Shown piece by piece: positions 1 through 8,344 of a stretch of 64,000 nucleotides of DNA. Position numbers and translations under genes: made by a program. How positions within the stretch are numbered: the first letter of the stretch is position 1; each line of letters starts with the position of its first letter. The notes below the pieces were generated by a model. It was given only the letters and a program-made list of their open reading frames with translations, was not told where the DNA came from and searched no databases. Origin of the DNA: Rhodoflexus caldus (lineage in GTDB: Bacteria; Bacteroidota; Bacteroidia; Cytophagales; Thermoflexibacteraceae); contig NZ_JAJPRF010000001.1 in the NCBI RefSeq assembly GCF_021206925.1, positions 248,001-312,000 of the forward strand. The letters run 5' to 3'.

Positions 1-64
1 CCACTGCGAACCGCTCACTTTTGGCATTTGTTCCATTTACACCGGCAAAAAAAGCGAAGGTTGA
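1..64 (+). CDS. ubiE: C-terminal end of UbiE/MenG methyltransferase (cut by window edge)
   Basis: Read in frame from base 2, the first bases encode a tail containing EPLTFGICSIYTGKK, then SEG and TGA at 62-64. This is the typical end of the SAM-dependent demethylmenaquinone methyltransferase UbiE/MenG, which makes the last step of menaquinone synthesis. Only about 20 residues are visible, so the call rests on this tail and on the next gene being porT, a pair often seen together in Bacteroidota. The gene body lies to the left of the window. Confidence 0.75.
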   Translation, partial: HCEPLTFGICSIYTGKKSEG

Positions 65-121
65 TACATTATGGCATGAATTTTTACGCCTATCAACAAC
101 AGTTCATCAAGTCAGTTATTC

Positions 122-844
122 ATGCGATTTTTAGTGATTGGGGCAGCATTGCTGTTGGCTTTGCTTGCCCACGATGCAGTGGCGCAGAAAAAGCGCAACA
201 ATACAGGATACGGGCGCAGCAAAAATCTGCCAACTTACGATGACCGCGTATTGCGCTACGGCTTCCAGTTAGGGCTGCACCAGTCCCGGTTCAATATTCG
301 CCATTCCGATTTTTTTGCCAATAATGGCGACAGCACCACTGCTGTTCGCCCCAAATGGTCGCCCGGATTCATGCTGGGGCTGATTACGAGTTTTCGGCTG
401 GGCAATGAGCTCTGGAATCTGCGCTTTGTACCCAATGTGTCGTTTTATGAACGCAGCATTGAGTATCAGTACCGCAACAATCCCGAAAACCTGCACAATG
501 AAACTTTTGAAAATACGATGGTTGAATTTCCCGTACTGCTCAAATACAAGTCTGTGCGGCGAGGCAATCATCGGATGTACATGGTGGGCGGGCTTTCTGC
601 CAATTTTAAGGTGGCAGGAAAAAAGGAGCGCCTGAACGATTTGCAATTGCAATCCACCAATCAAAACATAGAGGTCTGCTACGGCATCGGCTGGGATTTG
701 TATTTTGAGTTTTTCAAATTCGCACCCGAGCTCCGCTTTTCGCACGGCATTCCCAATCTGCTCATCAAAAACGGCAATGCGGTATCCAACAGCTTAGACC
801 GCCTCACCACGCATCGGGTAGCACTGATTCTCAATTTTGAATAG
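122..844 (+). CDS. porT: PorT/SprT-family outer-membrane component of type IX secretion
   Basis: This 240-residue protein fits PorT, an outer-membrane beta-barrel needed for the type IX secretion (and often gliding) machinery of Bacteroidota. Residues 1-21 are a signal peptide ending near AVAQ. The mature part has the PorT layout: a short basic stretch, then LRYGFQLGLHQSRF, PGFMLGLITSF, LRFVPNVSF and FPVLLKYKS, which alternate as barrel strands, and a final RVALILNFE strand. It begins 57 bases after the ubiE stop; an upstream in-frame ATG at 71 meets a stop two codons later, so ATG 122 is the start. A type IX sorting domain on the protease at 23578-24861 agrees with an active system. A generic PorT-like porin is the alternative. 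Confidence 0.88.
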   Translation: MRFLVIGAALLLALLAHDAVAQKKRNNTGYGRSKNLPTYDDRVLRYGFQLGLHQSRFNIRHSDFFANNGDSTTAVRPKWSPGFMLGLITSFRLGNELWNLRFVPNVSFYERSIEYQYRNNPENLHNETFENTMVEFPVLLKYKSVRRGNHRMYMVGGLSANFKVAGKKERLNDLQLQSTNQNIEVCYGIGWDLYFEFFKFAPELRFSHGIPNLLIKNGNAVSNSLDRLTTHRVALILNFE

Positions 845-870
845 TGCTTTTCATTTGCGTAAATTGTAGA

Positions 871-1407
871 ATGAAATTTATTCGGCTCCGGCATTTGATA
901 GCCTTCCAATGCCTGATTTTGGCAGGCATGTTTGTAAAGGCTTATTACCCTCTTTGGGTAGGCAAGGAAGTAGTGCTGCGGGTAGTCCCCCGCGACCCGC
1001 GCGACTTTTTCCGCGGCAACTATGTGGACTTGCAGTATTCCTTCTCGTCGCTTGTTTTGGACAGCCTGCCCAACGACTTGGAAGCCGGAAAAACCTATAA
1101 CTTCGGCGATGCGCTCTATCTGGAACTTCGCCCCAAAGGCAAATTCTATGAGCCCGCAGCCTTGTATTGCAAACGCCCCGAAGATAAACTTTGCCTGCGC
1201 GTGATGCCTTCCTATGCCTATACGCACAACGGAGGCTATAATTATCTCAACCTGCAAGGCGGGATAGAATCCTATTTTACCAATCCACAGCAAGCCAAAA
1301 AACTGGAAGCACTCACTTCGTGGCAAAACCGCGACTCTGTTACCGTGAGCGTAGTCGTAAAAATAGCCCCGGACGGTACGGCGCGCATCAGCAAAATCCT
1401 ATTTTGA
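871..1407 (+). CDS. GDYXXLXY-type membrane-anchored protein
   Basis: A 178-residue protein with one N-terminal hydrophobic segment (about residues 8-24) and an extracytoplasmic body. It carries RGNYVDLQY near residue 50, a version of the GDYxxLxY signature that names a family of small exported proteins of unknown role, often encoded beside DUF4401/DUF2157 membrane proteins; none is seen here. I prefer ATG 871 to the GTG at 844: the GTG overlaps the porT stop and would add nine residues before a normal hydrophobic N-terminus. It is probably cotranscribed with porT. The function is unknown. Confidence 0.72.
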   Translation: MKFIRLRHLIAFQCLILAGMFVKAYYPLWVGKEVVLRVVPRDPRDFFRGNYVDLQYSFSSLVLDSLPNDLEAGKTYNFGDALYLELRPKGKFYEPAALYCKRPEDKLCLRVMPSYAYTHNGGYNYLNLQGGIESYFTNPQQAKKLEALTSWQNRDSVTVSVVVKIAPDGTARISKILF

Positions 1408-1423
1408 CGGGCTTCCCGTGTAC

Positions 1424-1448
1424 CGTTCTTCCGCTTGCGTTGCGGAGG
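1424..1448. terminator. Stem-loop between convergent genes
   Basis: TTCTTCCGC at 1424-1432 pairs with GCGGAGGAA at 1440-1448 with one weak pair and a 7-base loop. It lies between the rightward gene ending at 1407 and the leftward helicase gene ending at 1509, where a shared terminator would be expected. There is no clear U-run, so the terminator role is inferred. Confidence 0.4.
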
Positions 1449-1508
1449 AAGTAATTCACCAAACTCAAACGCACTGCAAAGGATTCAATCGGAATGAAGG
1501 CGGAAGCC

Positions 1509-3839
1509 CTACTTTTCCACAATCATCAGTTTGGCAAAGTTGAGTAGCAAGGTTTTCTCTCCTACTTTGTCAAACTGAATAACCGCCCGTTTGTCTGCCC
1601 CTTGCAAATCTAATTTTACGATTTTGCCGAAGCCGAACTTGGCGTGCTCTACGCGCATACCTTCACGCAGAAGTGCCGGATTGCTGGCTGTAAAATTGGC
1701 AGAAGGCTTATGCAGGTAATTGTTGGCGGGCGGTGGCGGTATTACACCGCGGGAAACAGGCGAAGAAGACCGTTCCAGCATCTTTTCGCGCAGCGGCGAT
1801 TCTCCGCGCTGAAGTTTGCGGGGCATGTCGGGTGGGCTGACTACTTTCCCCGCGTTATCTACAAAACCGTCGCGGCGAATGCGGCTGATTTGCACATAGC
1901 GCTGGTCTAATTCGTCCAGAAAACGGCTCGGTTCGCAGGGGCGCAAGTTGCCGAATCGGTAGCGTTGCAGCGCATAACTCAACACCAATTTCTTCTCGGC
2001 GCGGGTAATGGCTACGTAGAACAGGCGGCGTTCCTCCTCCAAATCGGCACGGGAGGCCAGCATCATTTGCGAAGGGAACAAATCCTCCTCCATACCCACC
2101 ACATACACGTACTTAAATTCCAAACCTTTGGCCTGATGGATGGTCATGAGCGAAACCGCGTCTTCGTTGTCTTTGTCGCCTTCGTCGGCGGTAGTGAGCA
2201 GCGAAACTTCCTGCAAAAATGCCGATAGGCTTTTGTCTTCGCGGTCGGGCGTATCGGTAAATTCTTTGATGGCATTGAGCAATTCCTGCACGTTGTCGTA
2301 GCGGGCGCGACCTTCTACCGTTTTGTCTTCAAAAAGCTCACGCAGCAACCCCGAAGCCTTGGCAATGTGCGAAGCGGTTTCATACGCATCTTTTTGCGTC
2401 AGCGTAAGCATGAAATCCTTAATCATGGTGGCAAAGTCGGCAATGGCAGCACCAATCCGCGACTTGCCTAAGTACTGTTCAGGATGGCAAACTACCTCCC
2501 ATACAGGCACGTTGTGCTCTGCCGCAGCCACCACCATTTTCTGAATGGTAGAATCGCCGATACCGCGCTTGGGCAGATTAATGATGCGCTTAAATGCTTC
2601 CTCATCGCGCTGATTGACCGTAAAGCGGAAATAAGCAATCAGGTCTTTGATTTCTTTGCGCTGATAAAACGACAGACCTCCGTAAATTTTGTATTTGATA
2701 CCCAGCTTGCGCAAGGCCTCCTCAAAAGAACGCGACTGCGCGTTGGTGCGGTATAAAATCGCGAAATCGGTATTGGGTGCCTGATGCCGCATTTTCAACT
2801 CAAAAATAGAAGTGGCAATCAGGCGGCCTTCGTCGTTGTCGGTCGCTGCACGAATAATCTCTATGTGCTCGCCTTCGTCGTTGTCCGTCCAAACCGTTTT
2901 CTGCAACTGGTCGCGGTTCTGCGCGATTACTTTATTGGCTACGTGTACAATTTTTTTGGTAGAACGATAGTTTTGTTCCAACTTAACCGTTACCAAGTCG
3001 GGATAATCCTTAGAAAAATTCAGGATATTCTGAATGTCTGCCCCGCGGAAGGCGTAAATACTTTGCGCATCGTCGCCCACCACGCAAATATTCTGATGAA
3101 CAGCCGCTAAATTCTTGGTAATCAGGTACTGGGCAAAGTTGGTATCCTGAAACTCATCTACCAGCACATAGCGAAACTTGTGTTGATACTTGTGCAATAC
3201 ATCCAGGCAATCACGGAAAAGTACATTGGTATTGAACAGCAAGTCATCAAAATCCATTGCGTTGGCTTTGAAACAGCGCTGCACGTATTGTTTATAGACT
3301 TCGCCAAGTTTTGGTTTGGCAGCTTCGGTATCTTCCGCCAAAAAAATCGGATTGCGGATGTACTCATTCCATGAAATCAGGCGGTTTTTAGCCGCCGAGA
3401 TACGCGACATCACTGCCGATACCTTATACACTTTATCATCCAGCCCCATTTCGTTGAGAATGGTTTTGATGAGCGACTTGGAGTCGTCTGTATCGTAAAT
3501 CGTGAAGTCAGAAGTATAACCGAGGCGATGCCCTTCAATGCGCAGAATTTTTGCAAAAACAGAGTGAAACGTCCCCATCCAGAGGTTGCGCGCATCGTGC
3601 CCGACCACCTGCTCAATGCGGTGACGCATTTCACGGGCAGCCTTGTTAGTAAAAGTCAGTGCCAGAATATTAAAAGGTTCTACGCCCTGTTGCATCAGCC
3701 AGGCAATTCGGTAGGTCAGTACACGGGTCTTCCCTGAGCCTGCTCCGGCAATAATCATCAGCGGGCCTTCGGTGTGCAACACGGCATTGCGCTGAGGCTC
3801 GTTCAGCGAAGCCAGATAATCGGTGAAGCGCTTTTCCAT
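1509..3839 (-). CDS. pcrA: ATP-dependent 3'-5' DNA helicase, UvrD/PcrA family
   Basis: A 776-residue superfamily 1A helicase for DNA repair and removal of proteins from DNA. All core motifs are visible: the Q motif LNEPQRNAV (12-20), Walker A AGAGSGKTR (31-39), the Walker B version DEFQDTN, QNYRSTKKI, the RTNAQSR stretch, and TIHQAKGLEFKYVYV followed by EERRLFYVAITRAEKKL. The C-terminal tail holds GMRVEHAKFGFGKIVKL, the Tudor-like PcrA/UvrD end that binds RNA polymerase in other bacteria. The length is usual for the family. The ATG at 3839 gives a normal N-terminus. It stands alone and faces the accessory island. Confidence 0.95.
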   Translation of the reverse strand: MEKRFTDYLASLNEPQRNAVLHTEGPLMIIAGAGSGKTRVLTYRIAWLMQQGVEPFNILALTFTNKAAREMRHRIEQVVGHDARNLWMGTFHSVFAKILRIEGHRLGYTSDFTIYDTDDSKSLIKTILNEMGLDDKVYKVSAVMSRISAAKNRLISWNEYIRNPIFLAEDTEAAKPKLGEVYKQYVQRCFKANAMDFDDLLFNTNVLFRDCLDVLHKYQHKFRYVLVDEFQDTNFAQYLITKNLAAVHQNICVVGDDAQSIYAFRGADIQNILNFSKDYPDLVTVKLEQNYRSTKKIVHVANKVIAQNRDQLQKTVWTDNDEGEHIEIIRAATDNDEGRLIATSIFELKMRHQAPNTDFAILYRTNAQSRSFEEALRKLGIKYKIYGGLSFYQRKEIKDLIAYFRFTVNQRDEEAFKRIINLPKRGIGDSTIQKMVVAAAEHNVPVWEVVCHPEQYLGKSRIGAAIADFATMIKDFMLTLTQKDAYETASHIAKASGLLRELFEDKTVEGRARYDNVQELLNAIKEFTDTPDREDKSLSAFLQEVSLLTTADEGDKDNEDAVSLMTIHQAKGLEFKYVYVVGMEEDLFPSQMMLASRADLEEERRLFYVAITRAEKKLVLSYALQRYRFGNLRPCEPSRFLDELDQRYVQISRIRRDGFVDNAGKVVSPPDMPRKLQRGESPLREKMLERSSSPVSRGVIPPPPANNYLHKPSANFTASNPALLREGMRVEHAKFGFGKIVKLDLQGADKRAVIQFDKVGEKTLLLNFAKLMIVEK

Positions 3840-3936
3840 CGTGCCGCAAGTTACGATTTTTCGGCAGAGACCTTATAGACTTTCTTGTACATATAATAAA
3901 TGAGGTAAAAAGGAAAAAGAGTCCAACTAGTAGATA

Positions 3937-3963
3937 TTGTTGCAACATAATATGTTACAACAA
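3937..3963. promoter_or_regulatory. 27-bp near-perfect palindrome, operator-like
   Basis: TTGTTGcAACATA and TATGTTaCAACAA pair around a central A at 3937-3963, with a single mismatched pair. A palindrome this long and this AT-rich is the shape of a binding site for a dimeric regulator. It lies about 100 bases upstream of the pcrA start and about 60 bases left of the insertion sequence, so it may belong to pcrA or to the promoter of the gene the element destroyed. No regulator for it is recognised in the window. Confidence 0.45.
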
Positions 3964-4025
3964 CTAATTTTGCTTTACAACATCAAAACACAACCATATA
4001 TCTTTATTTCTATACACAACCAATA

Positions 4026-5016
4026 GACCTTTTGGTTGGTGATTATCAGTGAATTACCTAATTTTACTTGGTGATTCTTTCAAATTTATATAACTATGGC
4101 AAGTATTTTTCACACGTTGCACGTCGCATCTTAAAAGTGACAAGAAATGTAAGGCTGCCACAGGTTTAAGCCTTGAACAATTTAATGCCTTGGCAGACGT
4201 TTTCAACCAATACTACAAGCCCAAATTAGGTCATCAGTATTCCAAACCTCCTGTTTTGACCAATTCCAAAGAGGCACTTTTCTTTGTCTTGCACTACCTA
4301 AAGTCTTATCCAACGCTGGAAAATATGGCTTTATATTTTAACGTGGATATCCGTACGGTTTCTGATTATTTGAAAATAACTAAAAAATCTTTAAAAGCAG
4401 CCTTAAAAGCACAAGATGTTTTTGTCAATAAGGTATTTAAAAATCAATCAGATTTTGACAAGGCCTTTGAAGGCGTGGAAGATTTGATAATGGATTGTAC
4501 GGAAATACCGATACAACGACCTGATAATCAGGAGGAACAGCGGGGATATTACTCAGGAAAAAAAACGACATACAGTAAAAATGTTGATGATTAGTGATAG
4601 TAAAAAGCGAATTTTATATGTAGGTAAATTATGGACAGGCAGCGTACATGATATAACCATTTTTAAAGATGAATTTTCATGGATTAATTTCAGAGGCAAA
4701 CGGACACATGTAGATTTAGGATTTCAAGGCATGGAAAGTATCATATGTAACGCACGGGTTGTAAAACCCCATAAAAAGCCTAAAGGGAAGTTGTTAGGTG
4801 ATTTTGAAAGAAGCATCAACAAAATATTTTCAAGTTTTAGGGTGAGAGTAGAAAATGCTTTAGCAGGTTGTAAGCATTTTTTGGTGAATCAGATTAGAAG
4901 CAGAGTGAAGCAAAAAGAGCAGATATTAGAAAATTTCCAATTAACCGCAGGCTTACATAATTACAAGTTGAAATTTTCAATCAATTGATTTTCAGTATTT
5001 TAACTTCCAAAAAGTC
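4026..5016 (+). mobile_element. Insertion sequence with DDE_Tnp_4-type transposase (IS5 superfamily-like), about 991 bp
   Basis: The ends read GACCTTTTGGTTG on the left and, reverse-complemented, GACTTTTTGGAAG on the right, so the terminal inverted repeats match at 10 of 13 outer positions. Each end is flanked by TA (4024-4025 and 5017-5018), consistent with a TA target duplication. Length, single transposase and TA target suit the IS427-like part of the IS5 superfamily. The assignment rests on transposase motifs and on end symmetry judged by eye. The right end lies directly against a gene fragment. Confidence 0.7.
4096..4988 (+). pseudogene. Transposase of the insertion sequence, spread over shifted frames
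   Basis: The main pieces are 4148-4594 (helix-turn-helix part beginning CKAATGLSLEQF, then LIMDCTEIP with the first catalytic Asp) and 4581-4988 (HVDLGFQG with the second Asp, RVENALAG with the Glu). The DDE triad is therefore intact. The two parts meet at eight A bases (4558-4565); dropping one A gives a continuous GKKRHTVK junction, so transcript slippage could make one protein. The N-terminus is also out of frame: ATG 4096 reads MASIFHTLHVAS then stops, whereas the homologous HLKSDKKCKAATG is in the next frame. One shift could be programmed; two suggest decay. Confidence 0.7.
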
Positions 5017-5018
5017 TA

Positions 5019-5510
5019 ATACTTAATGACGCTCCAGAAGTTTCTAAATCTAATGGTCGTACGGAAAATTGGAATGATGCAAAGTACCAGTATCAATACA
5101 ACGCTCTTGGATATACTATGAAAATAGTATTCGAGTTATCCAGCTATGTTATGCCTACAGGTATTAGTGGAATTAATTATTCAACAATAGAAACCCGTAT
5201 TAAGCTAGAATGGTTAGATAGAGGAAGGTGGAGGCCTGCTACAGAGATGAATAATAAAACTCTTTCAAATTTTTCTGCAAGAGTATCAACCTTATCAGCT
5301 TTTGGCACGTACAGTAATAACACAAATATTGTTTATCGCAATCAGCATGATGGCAGTAATTTGATCGAGATTCTTGGTGGAGCCTATATAAATGGCACAA
5401 GTCCTTATTGGAGCGCTGATGTTAGAGGTAATTATAGTGCTGTAGTTACTGCATCTGGACATTCAAGTGGAAACTACAATGTACCTAATGCATCTTGGTT
5501 TTGGCAATAA
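5019..5510 (+). pseudogene. 3' fragment of an unknown gene cut by the insertion sequence
   Basis: From the right end of the insertion sequence the frame is open through LNDAPEVSKSNGRTENW and NALGYTMKIVFELSSYV to a stop at 5508-5510. The first ATG is at 5118, but coherent protein continues upstream of it to the IS boundary, so the gene was decapitated. The remaining 160 or so residues are rich in Ser, Asn, Tyr and Gly with alternating polar and hydrophobic residues, like a secreted beta-rich protein; I do not recognise a family. Joining the IS flanks at TA leaves the frame open to a stop at 3948-3950 with no ATG, GTG or TTG start, so the 5' end seems lost. Confidence 0.6.
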
Positions 5511-5543
5511 TTGGCAATAAATTAAATTTAAATATTCTTTATT

Positions 5544-6098
5544 ATGAAAAAATCAATCTCCTTTTCGCTGTACTTGTTCGTGCTTGCAGCACTTTTCGGA
5601 TGTAAGCAGGATGATATTTCAACAACTACCGGCGAAATTCAAGCAGTCATTGACAATCAGACCATCACAGCCTCTATTACAGAAACCGTACGCACCTCTA
5701 ACGGACTAACCGTAAAGGCTGTTACAGGCAATGGCAGCACATTTTTCATCGCACTGGTTACAGGCAGCACACCACTTCGGGGGTTAAACGGACAGGCAGC
5801 ATTTTATGCGCCCGGAATGGAAGTGTTGCATCCTCGCCAGTCACCTGAAAATACTACTGCCGCATGGGTAACCATTACTTACACCGAAGCTGCCAATAAG
5901 CAAGGTTGGGTAAGTATGCGTGAAGCAGAAACAACTTCCGGGACTTTACAAATCACCAAAAGCACCGGTGAAAGCTTTGAAGGCACATTCAGCGGACAGC
6001 TCCGCGGCCCTGTAGCTACTGACAATGAAAGTTGGAAAAATCCGGCTGTGCTGCGCACAAAAACCATCCAAAATGGCCGCATCGCACTGACATTCTAA
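5544..6098 (+). CDS. Small lipoprotein of unknown function
   Basis: A 184-residue protein whose N-terminus is a lipoprotein signal: basic MKKS, hydrophobic core, then AALFGC with Cys20 as the lipidation site. The remainder resembles small exported Bacteroidota lipoproteins with repeated short beta strands (VTITYTE, GTLQITK, FEGTFSGQLRG). The ending, in which a strand follows GTFSGQL and then NGRIALTF, recalls the DUF6252-like group, but I cannot confirm that. The ATG is 33 bases after the stop of the broken gene, behind a direct repeat of ttggcaataa. A strong terminator follows at 6134. Confidence 0.7.
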   Translation: MKKSISFSLYLFVLAALFGCKQDDISTTTGEIQAVIDNQTITASITETVRTSNGLTVKAVTGNGSTFFIALVTGSTPLRGLNGQAAFYAPGMEVLHPRQSPENTTAAWVTITYTEAANKQGWVSMREAETTSGTLQITKSTGESFEGTFSGQLRGPVATDNESWKNPAVLRTKTIQNGRIALTF

Positions 6099-6133
6099 AG
6101 AAGTTCACCACAGCAATATTTGTTCTGGTACGC

Positions 6134-6175
6134 AATCCCTGCAAATACCCCAAAGGTTTTGCAGGGATTTTTATA
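6134..6175 (+). terminator. Rho-independent terminator after the lipoprotein gene
   Basis: AATCCCTGCAAA (6134-6145) pairs perfectly with TTTGCAGGGATT (6158-6169), giving a 12-bp stem and a 12-base loop, followed by TTTATATTT. It ends the lipoprotein transcript and shows that the following sensor gene starts downstream of here, at ATG 6279, rather than at an in-frame ATG at 6120. Confidence 0.85.
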
Positions 6176-6278
6176 TTTGATTATCAGCTCATTACAAGAA
6201 TTACTGTTTCTCTGTTTGCTTTTCTGTCAGCTGATATTAGTAACTTTTGGCACACAGGCGATAACTCAAAGCAGTACA

Positions 6279-7246
6279 ATGACCCATTTTATCCAACAAC
6301 TCATCCATATTGGTATTACTCATATTGCCGACTATCGCACCAGGCGAAGCATCATCGTTGCCAACGCACTGACATTAGTCATCCTATTGGCGATGCTTTC
6401 TTTGTGGATAACGATGTATATTAACTATGGCATGATTAACCCAATCCGCCAGTTTATATCGTTCACTATTTTCATAGTGCCTTTCATTCTGAATTTCCTG
6501 CGCCTGACAACCCTCAACAGGCTTTATTTATGCTATGCACCGCCCGCCTTATTGCTCTCTACGCTTATTAAACCCGTGCTTAGCAATCAAATACTACTTA
6601 CAACCGATTACGATACCTACCGAATATTTCTGCTTACTTTCAGTATCATCCCCTATCTGCTCACAGGCGTGAGTGGCTGCTGCTGGCGATAGGCGTAATC
6701 CCCTGCCTGCTGAGTATCGCCTTTTTTGATCCTATATTAACAGCATTGATGCCCAGTTATACAGATCCTCTGCTGCACGGGCCGGAGCATGAAGTAATGT
6801 CGCTGAGAACACTGACGGCTTATGTCGTCATTTCAGGCGGTTGCTGGGCATTTGTTCTGATGATTGAAGCCAGCGACAACCACAATGATCGCCTGATTAG
6901 GCACTTACAAAGTCCGTCGGAAAAGATCCAACGGCAAAATGAACAGCTCAAAGTACATCAGGACGATCTCACCGAAGCCAATGACAGGCTGTCGTTCATC
7001 ATCAATGAAAAAACGCGCAACCTGAAAGAACGCGATCTGCTGCTGATGAAATATGCGTTTACGAATGCGCATAAAGTTCGTGCGCCACTGGCGCGTATTC
7101 TTGGGCTACTGATGATTGCCATGCATTCTCCTAAAGAAGACCTGACGTGGTTTGTCGGACAAATAGAGCGCGAGGCAGGAGAAATTGACTTTTTACTCAA
7201 AGAAATCTCAAAAGATTTGAACGAGGTAGATACCGAAGATGCATAA
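6279..7246 (+). pseudogene. Membrane sensor with HisKA-like phosphoacceptor helix and no ATPase domain, frameshifted
   Basis: The first part, from ATG 6279, encodes about five membrane helices and ends in SGCCWR at a stop at 6690-6692. Switching frame by -1 near 6660 continues as HRREWLLLAIGVIPCLLS, a further helix, and runs without stop to 7246, so one base seems lost. The second part has a final helix near GGCWAFVLMIEAS, a coiled coil (LQSPSEKIQRQNEQLK onward) and FTNAHKVRAPLARILGLL, the H-box of Bacteroidota histidine kinases with its His. The protein then ends after the second dimerisation helix; no N, G1 or G2 box follows. It could serve as a phosphotransfer or signalling partner of another kinase if the shift is bypassed or is a sequencing error. 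Confidence 0.65.
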
Positions 7247-7286
7247 TCTGCTGTCGTAAAACCTGCAAATCCGTTTTCTTTGCATT

Positions 7287-8309
7287 ATGAACACCCTGCT
7301 CGTCAACCAATCGCTGCGTCCATTCAATACTTTTGGCATTGATGCCACTACTCATTATTTCATGGAAGTGGACAGCGTCGCAGCCTTGCAAAATGCCCTG
7401 CAACTACCCGAAATTCAAGGTTTACCATTACTGGTGCTCGGAGGAGGCAGTAATCTGCTCCTCACACGCAATTTTGAAGGATTTGCCTTGAAAATCAGCC
7501 TGAAAGGTATTGAGTTACTGCATGAAGATGAGCAATGCTACTACGTGCGGGCGGGTGCAGGTGAAAACTGGCACGGCTTTGTACAACACTGCATCGCCAA
7601 CGGTTGGGCAGGTGTGGAAAACCTGTCGCTCATTCCCGGTACGGTGGGTGCTGCCCCCATGCAGAACATCGGCGCTTACGGTGTGGAGCTGAAAGATGTT
7701 TTCCATGAATTGCAGGCGCTTGCCATTGCCGACGGCAGTTTGCATACGTTTTCGCACAGCGATTGTCGCTTTGGTTATCGGGAAAGTGTGTTTAAACACG
7801 AAGCCAAAGGAAAATACATCATCACATCGGTAACTTTTCGCTTGCGCAAAGTGCCGCAAATCAATGTTTCCTATGGTGCCATCCGCCAAACGCTGGAAGC
7901 GATGGGCATCAGTTCACCGACGATTGCCGACGTGAGCCGCGCTGTGATTCACATTCGCCAAAGCAAACTGCCCGACCCTGCGCAATTAGGCAATGCAGGC
8001 AGTTTTTTCAAAAATCCCGAAATCCCGAGGGTACAGTATGAGGAACTAAAAACCCGCTACCCCGAATTGCCCGCCTACCCGACCGACCACCCCGACCGCA
8101 TGAAAATAGCCGCGGGCTGGCTGATTGAACAATGTGGCTGGAAAGGCAAACGAGTAGGTAACACGGGCGCACACAAAGACCAAGCCTTGGTATTGGTAAA
8201 CTACGGCGGGGCAAGCGGTGCGGAAATTTGGCAATTGGCACAACAGATTCAGGCTTCGGTAGCCGAACGCTTCGGCGTGCAGTTGCAGCCGGAGGTGAAT
8301 GTGGTGTAA
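7287..8309 (+). CDS. murB: UDP-N-acetylmuramate dehydrogenase
   Basis: A 340-residue flavoenzyme that reduces UDP-GlcNAc-enolpyruvate to UDP-MurNAc in the cytoplasm, the second committed step of peptidoglycan synthesis. The FAD-binding loop LVLGGGSNLLLT lies near residues 50-60, AGENWHGFV and NLSLIPGTVGAAPMQNIGAYG near 95-130, and GNAGSFFKNP (catalytic Ser) near 237. The C-terminal LQPEVNVV supplies the conserved Glu. Length and the QCGWKGKRVG stretch fit the long (type I) MurB. It begins 40 bases after the sensor pseudogene and is followed closely by the tRNA nucleotidyltransferase gene. Confidence 0.95.
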   Translation: MNTLLVNQSLRPFNTFGIDATTHYFMEVDSVAALQNALQLPEIQGLPLLVLGGGSNLLLTRNFEGFALKISLKGIELLHEDEQCYYVRAGAGENWHGFVQHCIANGWAGVENLSLIPGTVGAAPMQNIGAYGVELKDVFHELQALAIADGSLHTFSHSDCRFGYRESVFKHEAKGKYIITSVTFRLRKVPQINVSYGAIRQTLEAMGISSPTIADVSRAVIHIRQSKLPDPAQLGNAGSFFKNPEIPRVQYEELKTRYPELPAYPTDHPDRMKIAAGWLIEQCGWKGKRVGNTGAHKDQALVLVNYGGASGAEIWQLAQQIQASVAERFGVQLQPEVNVV

Positions 8310-8344
8310 TCGCCCGCAAACCAAAAATCATTGTATTTTTGCAT

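Noticed and set aside
679-1326. Long antisense open frame against the PorT and GDYXXLXY genes
   Set aside because: It lies in the shadow of two well supported genes and has no domain-like content.
3952-4026. Short open frame MLQQLILLYNIKTQ... to the left of the insertion sequence as the missing 5' end of the broken gene
   Set aside because: Joining at the TA flank puts it into a TAA at once; the frame that does join has no start codon.
6120-6278. Start of the sensor gene at ATG 6120
   Set aside because: This part overlaps the terminator at 6134-6175, and the following ATG at 6279 gives a normal membrane-protein start.
8334-8341. TATTTTTG before the cca gene as a promoter -7 box
   Set aside because: It ends three bases before the start codon and lacks any -33 box, so a transcript would be leaderless; nearby murB is probably cotranscribed.
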